From Providencia rettgeri (GTDB lineage Bacteria; Pseudomonadota; Gammaproteobacteria; Enterobacterales; Enterobacteriaceae): DNA of 64,000 bases. Positions 36,466-45,352 of this stretch are shown piece after piece. Numbering within the stretch: position 1 is the first letter of the stretch; every line of letters begins with the position of its first letter. The notes under the pieces were generated by a model. That model searched no databases. It was not told the origin of the DNA and saw nothing but the letters and a program-made list of their open reading frames with translations. The position numbers and the translations under genes were made by a program. Location of the stretch: the NCBI GenBank assembly GCA_900455085.1, contig UGTZ01000001.1:1890501-1954500 (forward strand), given 5' to 3'.

Positions 36466-37650
36466 GTGCAACAGCAGCGTTCATCCTATTTGGGGCTGAT
36501 ATTAATTCTAGGTTTATTATCGATGCTAATGCCATTGGCTATCGACATGTACCTACCAAGCTTTCCGACGATGATGCATTATTTTAATGTAGATGAAGGG
36601 CGCATTCAAATGACGCTCAATAGCTACATTTTTGGTTTTGCTATAGGGCAATTATTTTATGGTCCTATGGCTGATAGCATTGGGCGTAAACCTGTTATTT
36701 TGGGTGGAGTCGTCGTTTTTGCCATCGCTTCAGCGGCTTGCGCTATCACTGAATCGATTGATTCACTGATTTGGTTACGTTTTTTACATGGTTTTGCCGC
36801 TGCAGCTGCAAGTGTTGTGATTAACGCACTTATGCGAGATATGTTTACTCGTGATGAATTCTCAAGAAGTATGTCTTTTGTTGTATTAGTGATGACGGTG
36901 GCACCGTTATTAGCCCCTATTTTAGGGGGAGAACTAATGCATTGGTTTTCATGGCATGCCATTTTCTGGAGTATCGCCATTGCTGCGGTTGTTGCCGTTA
37001 TTTTAGTGAGCTGTTTTGTGCGGGAAACATTGCCCGTTGCTAAAAGGCAAAAGTTTCATATTGGTACAACATTAAGGCAATTTGCGACTTTATTTAGAGC
37101 AAGACAGGTTCTGTTCTACATATTAGCGAGTTCATTCTCTTTTGCCGGGATGTTTTCGTTCTTAAATGCAGGTGCTTTTGTCTATATCGATTTGAATGGG
37201 GTGTCTCCACAGAATTTTGGCTACTATTTTGGTATCAACATTATCTTCCTGTTTATTATGACGACAATAAATAGCCGCTATGTAAGGCATTTTGGCGCAG
37301 AAAAAATGCTTTACTTTGGCATCATTATCCAATTTGTGATGGGCGTGTGGTTGCTTGTTACAACGGCATTTGCATTAGATTTTTGGACATTGGTTATCGG
37401 TGTTGCAATCTATGTTAGTGGCATAGCGATGATTACTTCTAATGCAATGGCAGTGATCTTGGATAATTATCCACATATTGCCGGAACCGTCTCTTCATTG
37501 GCAGGAACAATAAGGTTTTCAATTGGCGCACTCGTTGGGACTTTATTATCACTCATACCCGCTCAGAGCGCATGGCCAATGGTTGGTTCTATGGTTGCTT
37601 GTGTAGCATTATCAATGTTATTTGTTCTATTAGCGAAAAAAGCAAAGTAA
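36466..37650 (+). CDS. bcr: Bicyclomycin/sulfonamide resistance MFS transporter Bcr
   Basis: 394 residues, GTG start 3 nt after rsuA, with AGGAG 8 nt before. Twelve membrane helices. The DHA1-family motif A is YGPMADSIGRKPVILGG, and motif C is about VTVAPLLAPILGG. The N-terminal LMPLAIDMYLPSFPTM is a Bcr/CflA signature. It is a proton-coupled multidrug exporter. In E. coli it also lies directly after rsuA. Confidence 0.93.
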   Translation: MQQQRSSYLGLILILGLLSMLMPLAIDMYLPSFPTMMHYFNVDEGRIQMTLNSYIFGFAIGQLFYGPMADSIGRKPVILGGVVVFAIASAACAITESIDSLIWLRFLHGFAAAAASVVINALMRDMFTRDEFSRSMSFVVLVMTVAPLLAPILGGELMHWFSWHAIFWSIAIAAVVAVILVSCFVRETLPVAKRQKFHIGTTLRQFATLFRARQVLFYILASSFSFAGMFSFLNAGAFVYIDLNGVSPQNFGYYFGINIIFLFIMTTINSRYVRHFGAEKMLYFGIIIQFVMGVWLLVTTAFALDFWTLVIGVAIYVSGIAMITSNAMAVILDNYPHIAGTVSSLAGTIRFSIGALVGTLLSLIPAQSAWPMVGSMVACVALSMLFVLLAKKAK

Positions 37651-38265
37651 ACCATATGTTTTCAAGTTTCATGGATGAAACTGAGAACACACAATTCCCC
37701 TTTCTTTAAATAGAATATTTTCTAGTTACTTCCCTAGATCATTCATTTTATCTATTAGAGATAAAGTAACATTGCTCGATAAAAGCGAGTAGTAATGTAG
37801 AGGTATTAAAATCCTTAATGAAAAATGATCTAAATCAATTATCATTCGAGCTAAATTTGTTAAATTTATGTTTTATGAATTAATGCTTATTGCAACATTA
37901 TTCATTAATAAAAATTTGGTTTAACTTCAAAAACAAACTGTTTTTTACTATTTTCATTTCATAAATGTAAAAAAAAGTTAAGTGTTTTGAGTGAGATGTT
38001 GAGCTTAGAGATCAAAATTAGTTTAAATTTTAATATATTTACTACTAAAATGAATGTGCAATGATTTGTGTCACAAAAATTTAACGACATTTTGTTTTTT
38101 TAATGTTATATTTAAAGTTCGACATTTAACATTCATGTTACTTTTTTGGATGACTAAAAGTTCGGTTTGAACGATGAATGATTGGCTTAAGCCCGTGTTA
38201 GGTCAAGTAAGAATGTAAGTATCAGTACTTGGCAAAATACTAAAATGTTTCAATAGGATATCTTT
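37651..38265. other. AT-rich intergenic region between bcr and yejG
   Basis: About 615 nt with no coding frame. A 13-bp palindrome, TTTGTG-T-CACAAA (38065-38077), is the only notable site and could be a regulator operator. No RNA gene was recognised. Confidence 0.4.
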
Positions 38266-38607
38266 GTGGAAAAATTAGGTCTTTCGGTGGTGCACAGGCT
38301 ACCGCAAAGCTACCGCTGGTTATCAGGCAAAATAGGTACGGATGTTGAAGTCGTGCCTATGAATGATGCCGATAGCGATAAGCTTGTGGGGCTGAAGCTA
38401 CTTAGCCATGACTGTGCGACAGATTGTATTGCAATGCAGCAATTGTCTGAATCATTGTCAGATATGCAGATCGCTAACGCAATCTTAGAGTGGCAAAAAG
38501 AAATTTGCCTATTCATTCATGCTAATGATGAGCTAGCTGCTATGTGTCGCTTAAAAGCTTCTGGCGTCGCGATTGCAGAACTGTCTTCTGGCTTTTATAG
38601 TGCTTAG
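38266..38607 (+). CDS. yejG: Conserved protein YejG
   Basis: 113 residues with a GTG start and AGGA about 8 nt upstream. It follows YejG: LGLSVVHRLPQSYRWLSGK at the N-terminus, LVGLKLLSHD in the middle, and MCRLKASGVAIAE near the end. The function is unknown. The bcr-yejG-mepS order is like the E. coli region. Confidence 0.9.
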   Translation: MEKLGLSVVHRLPQSYRWLSGKIGTDVEVVPMNDADSDKLVGLKLLSHDCATDCIAMQQLSESLSDMQIANAILEWQKEICLFIHANDELAAMCRLKASGVAIAELSSGFYSA

Positions 38608-38791
38608 TTTTGAGTATATTTGCTTGGTTATATTGGCTCGATGATTCATTATTATTTTAGTTACAAGTTTAGTTCAGCTATGTTTTATAACTTGTTTTTG
38701 AATGAGCGTTATCGTGAGGTGGGTTTGGTATTTAAGCTATTTTTATCAAAAATAATCAAATAACTATACTAAATTTAGTTAATAAAGATTT

Positions 38792-38832
38792 CCAATAAAA
38801 AAGCTTCCATTGTATGGAAGCTTTTTTATTGG
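38792..38832. terminator. Bidirectional terminator between yejG and mepS
   Basis: A 19-bp perfect inverted repeat (38792-38810 with 38814-38832) with a TGT loop and A/T-rich flanks, between convergent genes. Confidence 0.9.
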
Positions 38833-38859
38833 AAGGGGGATATAGAATGTTAAAAAAAC

Positions 38860-39444
38860 TTATGAGCCATTAATAATACGTCTACCGGCATAATATCTTT
38901 TGCTCCAGTAGGAGTTAGTCATTTCAGAAACGATAACACCACTACTGGTTGACGCATGAACAAATTTTTGGTCGCCAATATAGATACCAACATGCTTCAT
39001 AGTTCGGCCTGTTTTAAATAAAACAATATCACCGACTTTTAGGTTATTACGTTTTACGCTTTTGCCTGAGGATTCTTGTTCAGAAGTGGTACGAGGGAGT
39101 TCAACACCAAATTGTTCAAAGAATGTGCGCTGTACGAAACTTGAACAATCAACACCTTTCTTTGTTGTACCGCCAAGACGATAAGCCACGCCTTTCCAGC
39201 TTGCGTATTGATCCATTATTTTAGATTTAGTATCAACACTTTGTACTAATTCTTCGAATTCATCTTGAGATGCCATCGTCAGCGAGTCACCAGCAGAACC
39301 ATTTAGCATACGTGCATCTGATTTGGCAGTATATTGCGTATTTTTAGCTGACTTTGGGTTGGTACATGCTGTGAGAGTTACGGCGATTGCAATTGCCGGA
39401 ACAATGCGCCAAGCATAGCGCTTAAGTTTTTCAGGAGTTAGCAT
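38860..39444 (-). CDS. mepS: Murein DD-endopeptidase MepS (Spr), lipoprotein
   Basis: 194 residues. A signal peptide ends in a lipobox LTAC (Cys 27). The NlpC/P60 domain holds the catalytic Cys 100 in GVDCSSFVQ, His 151 in HVGIYIG and His 163 in VHASTSSG. It cleaves D-Ala-mDAP cross-links to let new murein in at the outer membrane and is degraded by Prc with NlpI. Identification is firm. Confidence 0.96.
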   Translation of the reverse strand: MLTPEKLKRYAWRIVPAIAIAVTLTACTNPKSAKNTQYTAKSDARMLNGSAGDSLTMASQDEFEELVQSVDTKSKIMDQYASWKGVAYRLGGTTKKGVDCSSFVQRTFFEQFGVELPRTTSEQESSGKSVKRNNLKVGDIVLFKTGRTMKHVGIYIGDQKFVHASTSSGVIVSEMTNSYWSKRYYAGRRIINGS

Positions 39445-40191
39445 TCTTATATATATCCCTTACCATTTTTTAGTACTTTATTGTGTAAAAAGACACAAAA
39501 AACTAAACTTATCCCTGTGAAAAACGCATTATAGATGCCAAAACTGTGTTTTTCGCAGAAAGTGTTTATCGCAGCACTACTAAATTTCGAATGTACTAGT
39601 CATATTTAATGACTTATTGAGTATAGGATATATATCAATATCGACTAAATTTACTAAGACATTCTTTACATTTTTTACATAAAAGATTTGGTATCGCAAT
39701 AATCCCAAATCAAACCTTTAAGAGCATACATAAACAAAAGCAAAATGGCGAGTTAATAGAGGTGAAATTTACAAAACATTAGATAAAAGTGCCTATTTGC
39801 CATTGGTTTATGTGATAACTGTCTACAATGAAGGATCTTTACTTATAACACAGGTAATTGCAGTCAATGAAATATGATATAAATCACATTTTATTGGTTG
39901 TTATTTCAGTATATTTACATAAATATGTGCTTTTTAAGTTTGAAATGTAAAGAAGCTTAAGTTTATATCTAATGACGGCTTATTTGTGAGCAAAACGAAT
40001 AGTTTAGTAGACTTCAAAAAAGATGATTAGAATAAAAAACACACAGAGAATAGTGAAGAAAGTAAATTTACTGTATGTTTATCAGGGGGGTGTTGTTCGG
40101 ATTTTCTACATGAAATAGATACTGGCGAGTGAGAGGTAATTTATGTCGACCACCAAACGGTAATAATGTAGGTGAACCATCAGTGTATGTG
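39445..40191. other. Long intergenic region before mepS and after the yrbL-like gene
   Basis: About 750 nt, strongly AT-rich. A minus-strand open frame at 40068-40322 overlaps the yrbL-like gene in another frame and looks non-coding. No RNA gene or repeat was recognised. Confidence 0.4.
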
Positions 40192-40791
40192 CTATATCTT
40201 GATATTGTAGTCACGATAAAGCCGTTGCTCGAAATCACTAAACCGGCGATTGAGGGTAGCACGAGCAATTCTAGTTGAAAAATAATCCATGGGAATGAAG
40301 TTAGATGACCCAAGGTTATCAATAATCAGAAATTTACCGTGAGGTTTATAACCTAATTGGTAAACAATGTTATAAGTCTTAAGTGCCATCGTGACGATAG
40401 CCTCTTTATAAATGTCCTTTTTAAATTGCTCATAGGCAATTTTCATATTTTTTTTATGCTTTAAAAAAAGTTGTTTGTTTTTTAAGTAATAATCTAAAGT
40501 ATGTGAAACATTTCCAGTTTTATCTTTGATTAATTGGAATACATATCCTAATCCGCGATCAGTTTGTTGGAAACCATAGTAATGAGAAATGGTTTTTGTG
40601 GTGAATTTTTTTTTGTATAAGCGCTTATAATAACGAACCTCCCTTAATGTTTCTTTATCATCTCTTCCACTTAAATGAATTTTTACGCATAGGTCATCAT
40701 ATTCAGGATGCTGATAACAAGCACGCTGTCGGCCTGATGCGATCAAATTGATAGAGGGTAATGCGATTTTTTTATTTAAATTCTTATGCAT
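40192..40791 (-). CDS. YrbL-family (PhoP-regulated) kinase-like protein
   Basis: 199 residues from ATG 40791 (an in-frame GTG lies 12 nt upstream). The YrbL pattern is visible: SGRQRACYQHPEYDDLCVKIH at the N-terminus, GLGYVFQLIKDKTG, and IVTMALKTYNIVYQ with LLIIDNLGSSNFIPM-like text near the end. The family has a protein-kinase-like fold; E. coli yrbL is controlled by PhoP and BasR. The biochemical role is unknown. No clear PhoP box or ribosome-binding site was seen here. Confidence 0.75.
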   Translation of the reverse strand: MHKNLNKKIALPSINLIASGRQRACYQHPEYDDLCVKIHLSGRDDKETLREVRYYKRLYKKKFTTKTISHYYGFQQTDRGLGYVFQLIKDKTGNVSHTLDYYLKNKQLFLKHKKNMKIAYEQFKKDIYKEAIVTMALKTYNIVYQLGYKPHGKFLIIDNLGSSNFIPMDYFSTRIARATLNRRFSDFEQRLYRDYNIKI

Positions 40792-41129
40792 GATGATTAA
40801 CACTATTTTTAACGATTCTAAAGTTTTTGATGTATAGATGAGCCTTAAGTGGCGTTGCGACGATTTTCATAAATTATAGGGCTAATACTATTAGATATTA
40901 TTTATAAAGTGTTGCATTTTGTGTGGTTAATTAAGTGTGATGTAAGTCATTTATTTTGTTTTGATAAATAATTAAAACAAAAAATAAAAAACTACGACCA
41001 TAAATGAAATTATTAATATCCCTTTGGAATTAGTATGTCGTCCTCAGGCAATTCAGCCAAATTAAATACTTTAACTGTAAATAAATTACAGAAAGTGACG
41101 ATAACATAATTTTAAAAGGGGATTTCATT
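40792..41129. other. Intergenic region between the yrbL-like and fimbrial-like genes
   Basis: About 340 nt, AT-rich, between divergent genes. AAGGGG lies 11 nt before the fimbrial-like gene. No obvious operator or PhoP box (paired GTTTA) was found. Confidence 0.35.
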
Positions 41130-41474
41130 ATGAATAGCTCAGTAAAAAAAATGGTCATGACTTTTCTGGCAGTAACAGCATTAAGCACAAGTTTTTCAAT
41201 CGTTGCGTCAGAAAATAGTGAGACGAAACGCAGTAGTACAGGCGTTATTCGATTTACTGGTGCCATAGTTGCATCACCTTGTGTTGTCGAAGCGAATGCT
41301 AATAAAGTTGAAACTAAATGCTGGAATGATAATGGTAAATTGGAAACTGCATCTGCAGATATTCGTAAATTAAAAAATAAAGAAATGTTGCTTCCGAATC
41401 AAAAAGGTACTCAACAATTTAATTGGATTAATAAAGATAAAACCTTAGGTATTTATACAATAAAATACGATTAA
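41130..41474 (+). CDS. Short fimbrial-like exported protein
   Basis: 114 residues. A signal peptide (about 1-26) is followed by TGVIRFTGAIVASPCVVEA, the N-terminal strand and first cysteine of type 1 fimbrial subunits, then a second cysteine in ETKCW. A full subunit would have about 180 residues and end in a donor-strand-accepting C-terminal motif; this one ends at YTIKYD. No chaperone or usher gene is near. It could be a shortened relic or a small stand-alone protein family. AAGGGG lies upstream. Confidence 0.7.
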   Translation: MNSSVKKMVMTFLAVTALSTSFSIVASENSETKRSSTGVIRFTGAIVASPCVVEANANKVETKCWNDNGKLETASADIRKLKNKEMLLPNQKGTQQFNWINKDKTLGIYTIKYD

Positions 41475-41611
41475 TCTTGAGTTGAATAAGAATTGAATGT
41501 AGCAAACTAATATGAGAAGGGTATGCAATGTTTAATTTTAATGACATATGCCTATGAACAGTAACTTCATAGGCATATAAAAAATTGTTTCTATCAAATT
41601 AAAAACAAAAA

Positions 41612-42184
41612 TTAGTCACAACGGCCCATATAACGACGCTCAGCGATATGAATACGAATTTTTTCTCCGCTGGTTAAATATTCAGGGACTTGGACTGTTA
41701 GTCCTGTAGCCATGGTTGCGGGTTTAGTCCGTGCGCTTGCTGATGCGCCTTTAATTGCAGGTGTTGTTTCAACAATCACCATATCAACCGTTTGTGGTAG
41801 CTCTAATGCAAGAACTTGTCCATCCATTGTTAATACTTGCATTCCTGGTAACCCTTCTTCAGGAATAAAAAGTAATTCTTCTTCAATATCCGCTTTTTTG
41901 AAAATGTAAGGAGTGTAATCTTCATTGTCCATGAAGACATATTCATCACCATCAATATAAGAAAAACTCACTCCACGGCGTGTTAGCGAAATGGTTTCTA
42001 AAATATCATCGCCTTTGAAACGCTCTTCAACTTTCTGGCCAGTTTTGATATCAGTAAAGCGCATTTTATATAGCGTACTTGCACCACGAGCGCTAGGTGC
42101 TTGAATATCAATGTCTTTTACAAGTAATAGTTTGCCATTGTAGTTAATTGCTAAACCACGTTTAATTTCGTTGGCCTTGGCCAT
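41612..42184 (-). CDS. yeiP: Elongation factor P-like protein YeiP (EfpL)
   Basis: 190 residues with the three EF-P domains: KOW-like N-domain (NEIKRGLAINYNGKLLLVKDIDIQAPSARGASTLYKMRF), middle OB domain and C-terminal domain ending in ERRYMGRCD. At the tip where EF-P carries a modifiable Lys, the loop reads SARGAST, the unmodified arginine version known for YeiP/EfpL. It relieves ribosome stalling at proline and other motifs. Confidence 0.95.
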   Translation of the reverse strand: MAKANEIKRGLAINYNGKLLLVKDIDIQAPSARGASTLYKMRFTDIKTGQKVEERFKGDDILETISLTRRGVSFSYIDGDEYVFMDNEDYTPYIFKKADIEEELLFIPEEGLPGMQVLTMDGQVLALELPQTVDMVIVETTPAIKGASASARTKPATMATGLTVQVPEYLTSGEKIRIHIAERRYMGRCD

Positions 42185-42336
42185 AAATAACCTTCTTTAG
42201 GGTTGTCAAAAAGAGTGCGACAAAATTACTCGCAGATAAGGAATTAGGCAAGATGCTGAAGTCAATTTTCAGTGAAAAATTTTTAGATAAATATCAGTAT
42301 GAATATAACCTGTAGGTTATATTCATACTCGAATGG

Positions 42337-43581
42337 TTAATAGATAGGAAGTAAACCAGATAGCGACAATAAATGAGCAACCGCATTAATTAACCCAAAG
42401 AGGATCACGAAGCCAATGATAAAGGTCCCTCCTGGTGCTTTATAACTGTTGTTAGGGTAGCGTTTACGGCTTGCTTTCGCCATCAGGGCAGGGACAATGA
42501 CAGCCCAAATAGTCGCTGCTAACCCTGCAAAACCAATCGCATAAATAAACCCATTAGGAAAAATTAAAGCGAGTATCGTTGGTGGTAAAAAGGTGACTAA
42601 AATGGATTTAAGGCGGCCAAATTTGTTATCTTCAAATTTGAAAAAATCAGCGATAAAATCAAATAACCCTAAAGACACACCTAAGAAAGAACTCGCTAAA
42701 GCCATATAGGAGAACAGGTTCAAAAACTGAGAAATAAAACTGCTTTGGGTGGAAATATTCATTTGGGTCAGTAATGCATCAATATTATTACCATTTTCTC
42801 TGATTTCAATAAATGAAGTTCTTGGAATATTTCCTTGAATCGCATACTGCCACAAAATATAGATAACCACGGTAATGGTTGCGCCATAGACGAGGCTCTT
42901 AACAACACTGCGGCTATCTTTATTATAATATTTTACTAATCCTGGCACATTACCGTGATAACCAAATGAAGTTAATAAATAAGGTAATGCGGCTAAGGCA
43001 TATGGAAGATACTGGCTTTCACCTTGTTCAGTTTGGTTAAATAAGATAGCTGGAGATGCAGTTGAAACCATTCCACCGATTGACATAATAAAGGTGATTA
43101 CCATTCCACCAATTAAAATAGTGCTTAACCTATCGACAGCACGCGTAGAAAGCCACACAAAAAAAGCCACTATGAAGGCAAAAATAAAGCCAGCACCTGC
43201 TTGAGGTATCTGTATTTTTTCTGACAAATTCGCTGCGATGATAGAGCTACCCGCAGAAATATAGGCATAAGTAAGTATGTAAAGTACAAAGGTGACGGAT
43301 AAACTATTAATTGAATTCCATGTCGAACCCAACAAATCTTTAACCATCGTATGGAAACTAGCGCCCGCAGGGTAATTCATATTGGCTTCTAAAATCATTA
43401 ACCCAGAAAGTAACATGCAAATAAAGGTATAAATCAACAGTATGACGGAGCCTGTGAACCATACGCCAGAAGTCACCATAGGAATAGAAAACATACCAGC
43501 ACCCACTGCGGTACCGGCAATGATCATAGCACCTCCTAATATAGAAGGATTTTTTTGTTGTGTTGTTCCATCAATAGCCAT
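42337..43581 (-). CDS. mtr: Tryptophan permease Mtr (HAAAP family)
   Basis: 414 residues, eleven membrane helices. It follows Mtr: PSILGGAMIIAGTAVGAGMFSIP, SGLMILEANMNYPAGASF, LTSFGYHGNVPGLVKYYNKD and ASSFLGVSLGLFDFIADFF. It imports tryptophan with protons. A TrpR-like operator lies just upstream, which favours Mtr over the related TnaB or TyrP. Confidence 0.9.
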   Translation of the reverse strand: MAIDGTTQQKNPSILGGAMIIAGTAVGAGMFSIPMVTSGVWFTGSVILLIYTFICMLLSGLMILEANMNYPAGASFHTMVKDLLGSTWNSINSLSVTFVLYILTYAYISAGSSIIAANLSEKIQIPQAGAGFIFAFIVAFFVWLSTRAVDRLSTILIGGMVITFIMSIGGMVSTASPAILFNQTEQGESQYLPYALAALPYLLTSFGYHGNVPGLVKYYNKDSRSVVKSLVYGATITVVIYILWQYAIQGNIPRTSFIEIRENGNNIDALLTQMNISTQSSFISQFLNLFSYMALASSFLGVSLGLFDFIADFFKFEDNKFGRLKSILVTFLPPTILALIFPNGFIYAIGFAGLAATIWAVIVPALMAKASRKRYPNNSYKAPGGTFIIGFVILFGLINAVAHLLSLSGLLPIY

Positions 43582-43608
43582 GGTGGCTCCTAAATATATT
43601 GTTTCACT

Positions 43609-43626
43609 GTACTAGCTAAATGATAC
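43609..43626. promoter_or_regulatory. Probable TrpR operator upstream of mtr
   Basis: GTACTAGCTAAATGATAC matches 14 of 18 positions of the symmetric TrpR operator GTACTAGTTAACTAGTAC. It lies 28 nt before the mtr start, where the operator sits in E. coli. Confidence 0.65.
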
Positions 43627-43742
43627 GGCAAGCATGAAGTATTGTAAATATAGTAAATAGAATAAAACAGGGAAAAATGAGTAATTAGAAAGGGATGGAT
43701 AATAAACGTACAACGCGAGAATGTTTGTACGCTTACGATTAA

Positions 43743-44180
43743 TTAGGCGTTTTGGCGATAGAAACGTTGTGTTAGCCAGAGGTCAACCGCGTTGCGACTA
43801 GCCTCAAAATGCGGTTCTGGGAGTTTGTCTGGTGAAACCCACATTAAGCTTTCACATTTATCTGGTTCCATAATTTGAGGCTCAACATCACCGTCATATT
43901 CAACATGCATGCAAACAGAAACGGTGTGTTTACCTTCTTGTTGGTGAGTTTGTAAATTATTGCTGATGCCAAAAACAGTGGGGGCTTGGATATCAATACC
44001 TATCTCTTCTTTTATTTCGCGAATTGCACAGGTTTCAAAAGATTCACCGGGGTCGACATGTCCGCCGAAAATGGACCAATAGGGCGCATGTTTACTACTG
44101 CGTTTACCTATCAAAATTTGCCCATACTTGTTAGTGATTAGCACACCGACACCAACGACGACGTAAGCAGGCTCAGACAT
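43743..44180 (-). CDS. Nudix hydrolase (NUDT15/MutT-like)
   Basis: 145 residues. The Nudix box is complete: GGHVDPGESFETCAIREIKEEIGI (G-x5-E-x7-REx2EExG). Preceding SKHAPYWSIF and the short size fit NUDT15-like nucleotide diphosphatases. It may hydrolyse (oxidised) nucleotides or nucleotide sugars; the substrate is unknown. It is divergent from fruK. Confidence 0.87.
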   Translation of the reverse strand: MSEPAYVVVGVGVLITNKYGQILIGKRSSKHAPYWSIFGGHVDPGESFETCAIREIKEEIGIDIQAPTVFGISNNLQTHQQEGKHTVSVCMHVEYDGDVEPQIMEPDKCESLMWVSPDKLPEPHFEASRNAVDLWLTQRFYRQNA

Positions 44181-44344
44181 ATATTCTCCTTATTATTTTA
44201 TTTTTCAGCGCGCTGATCCTGACATAATCTTGTAGAAAAACAAGCAGGAAAAAGTACAAATATCACTGAAAACAATATGCTTTAATGTTATAACTATACT
44301 TAAATTTAAAGACACGATAATCATGATAAGGGAGATTAGTGGTT

Positions 44345-45280
44345 ATGACTCGCCGGGTTGCTACAATTACATTAAATCCTGCTTACGACCTTGTGGGCTT
44401 ATGCTCTACTATCGAAGTGGGGGAAGTCAATTTAGTCAAAACCGCTAGCCTCAATGCGGGTGGTAAAGGGGTCAATGTCGCAAAAGTACTCCGTGACTTA
44501 GGTATTGATATCACTGTTAGTGGTTTTATGGGAAAGGATAACCAAGAGGAATTTCAACATTTTTTCAGTGAAAATGGCATGGCTAACCGCTTTAGTATGG
44601 TGCCAGGACGAACACGAATTAACGTAAAACTCACTGAAAACAATGGGGAGTCGACTGATTTCAACTTTTCAGGTTTTGAGGTCAGCAAAGAAGACTGGAA
44701 CCGTTTCTCGACAGAATCACTCAATTGGCTTGGCCATTTTGATATGGTTGTGGTTAGCGGAAGTTTGCCAAGTGGTATTGATCCAGAAGAATTTACTCGG
44801 TGGATGACTCGCCTTCGCCAATTATGCCCATGTATTATTTTTGATAGCAGTCGAGAAGCCTTAAAGGCGGGTTTAAAAGCGTCACCATGGCTAGTAAAAC
44901 CTAATCGTCATGAGCTAGAAAGTTGGGTTGGTCGAAAACTACCAGACTTACAAGATGTCGTAGCTGCAGCCCATGAATTAAGAGATAAAGGCATTTCCCA
45001 TGTTGTCATATCGCTAGGGGAAGAAGGGGCTCTGTGGGTTAATGCTTCGGGTTCTTGGCTAGCTAAACCACCACATTGTGAAGTGATAAGCACGGTTGGG
45101 GCTGGTGACTCGATGGTGGCAGGGCTAGCTTACGGGCTACTCAATGGTGAGTCCAGTGAGCATACCTTACGTATGGCGACTGCAATTTCTGCACTCTCAG
45201 TTTCCCAGCCAGATGTCGGCTTAAAAAATAGAAATAAATTAGCGGATATGATGGCAAAAATTGAAATGAAATCGTTATAG
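44345..45280 (+). CDS. fruK: 1-phosphofructokinase FruK
   Basis: 311 residues from ATG 44345 (E. coli 312); GTG 44339 is an alternative. It follows FruK: RRVATITLNPAYDLVGLCSTIE, ASLNAGGKGVNVAKVLRDLGI, VSGSLPSGI, and the PfkB active site ISTVGAGDSMVAGLAYGL with the catalytic Asp in GAGDS. It phosphorylates fructose-1-phosphate. The usual partners fruB and fruA are absent: a Nudix gene and nfo flank it. No clear Cra operator was seen upstream. Its substrate must come from elsewhere in the genome. Confidence 0.9.
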   Translation: MTRRVATITLNPAYDLVGLCSTIEVGEVNLVKTASLNAGGKGVNVAKVLRDLGIDITVSGFMGKDNQEEFQHFFSENGMANRFSMVPGRTRINVKLTENNGESTDFNFSGFEVSKEDWNRFSTESLNWLGHFDMVVVSGSLPSGIDPEEFTRWMTRLRQLCPCIIFDSSREALKAGLKASPWLVKPNRHELESWVGRKLPDLQDVVAAAHELRDKGISHVVISLGEEGALWVNASGSWLAKPPHCEVISTVGAGDSMVAGLAYGLLNGESSEHTLRMATAISALSVSQPDVGLKNRNKLADMMAKIEMKSL

Positions 45281-45296
45281 GTCATTCAGTTCAAAT

Positions 45297-45328
45297 AAAA
45301 CCCCCATATGATAAATGCGGGGGTTTTT
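45297..45328 (+). terminator. Terminator of fruK
   Basis: AAAACCCCC (45297-45305) and GGGGGTTTTT (45319-45328) form a strong stem ending in a T run. Confidence 0.85.
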
Positions 45329-45352
45329 GTTATTAGAAAGTAGGCTAAATCG

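Noticed and set aside
38065..38077. TTTGTG-T-CACAAA as a CRP or other regulator site
   Set aside because: It lacks the 6-bp CRP spacer and lies about 190 nt before yejG. It could be chance in AT-rich DNA, so it is only mentioned in the intergenic entry.
40068..40322. 84-residue frame on the minus strand behind the yrbL-like gene
   Set aside because: It overlaps the yrbL-like gene in another frame, has no ribosome-binding site and resembles no family. The yrbL-like product already has its normal length, so no frameshift is needed.
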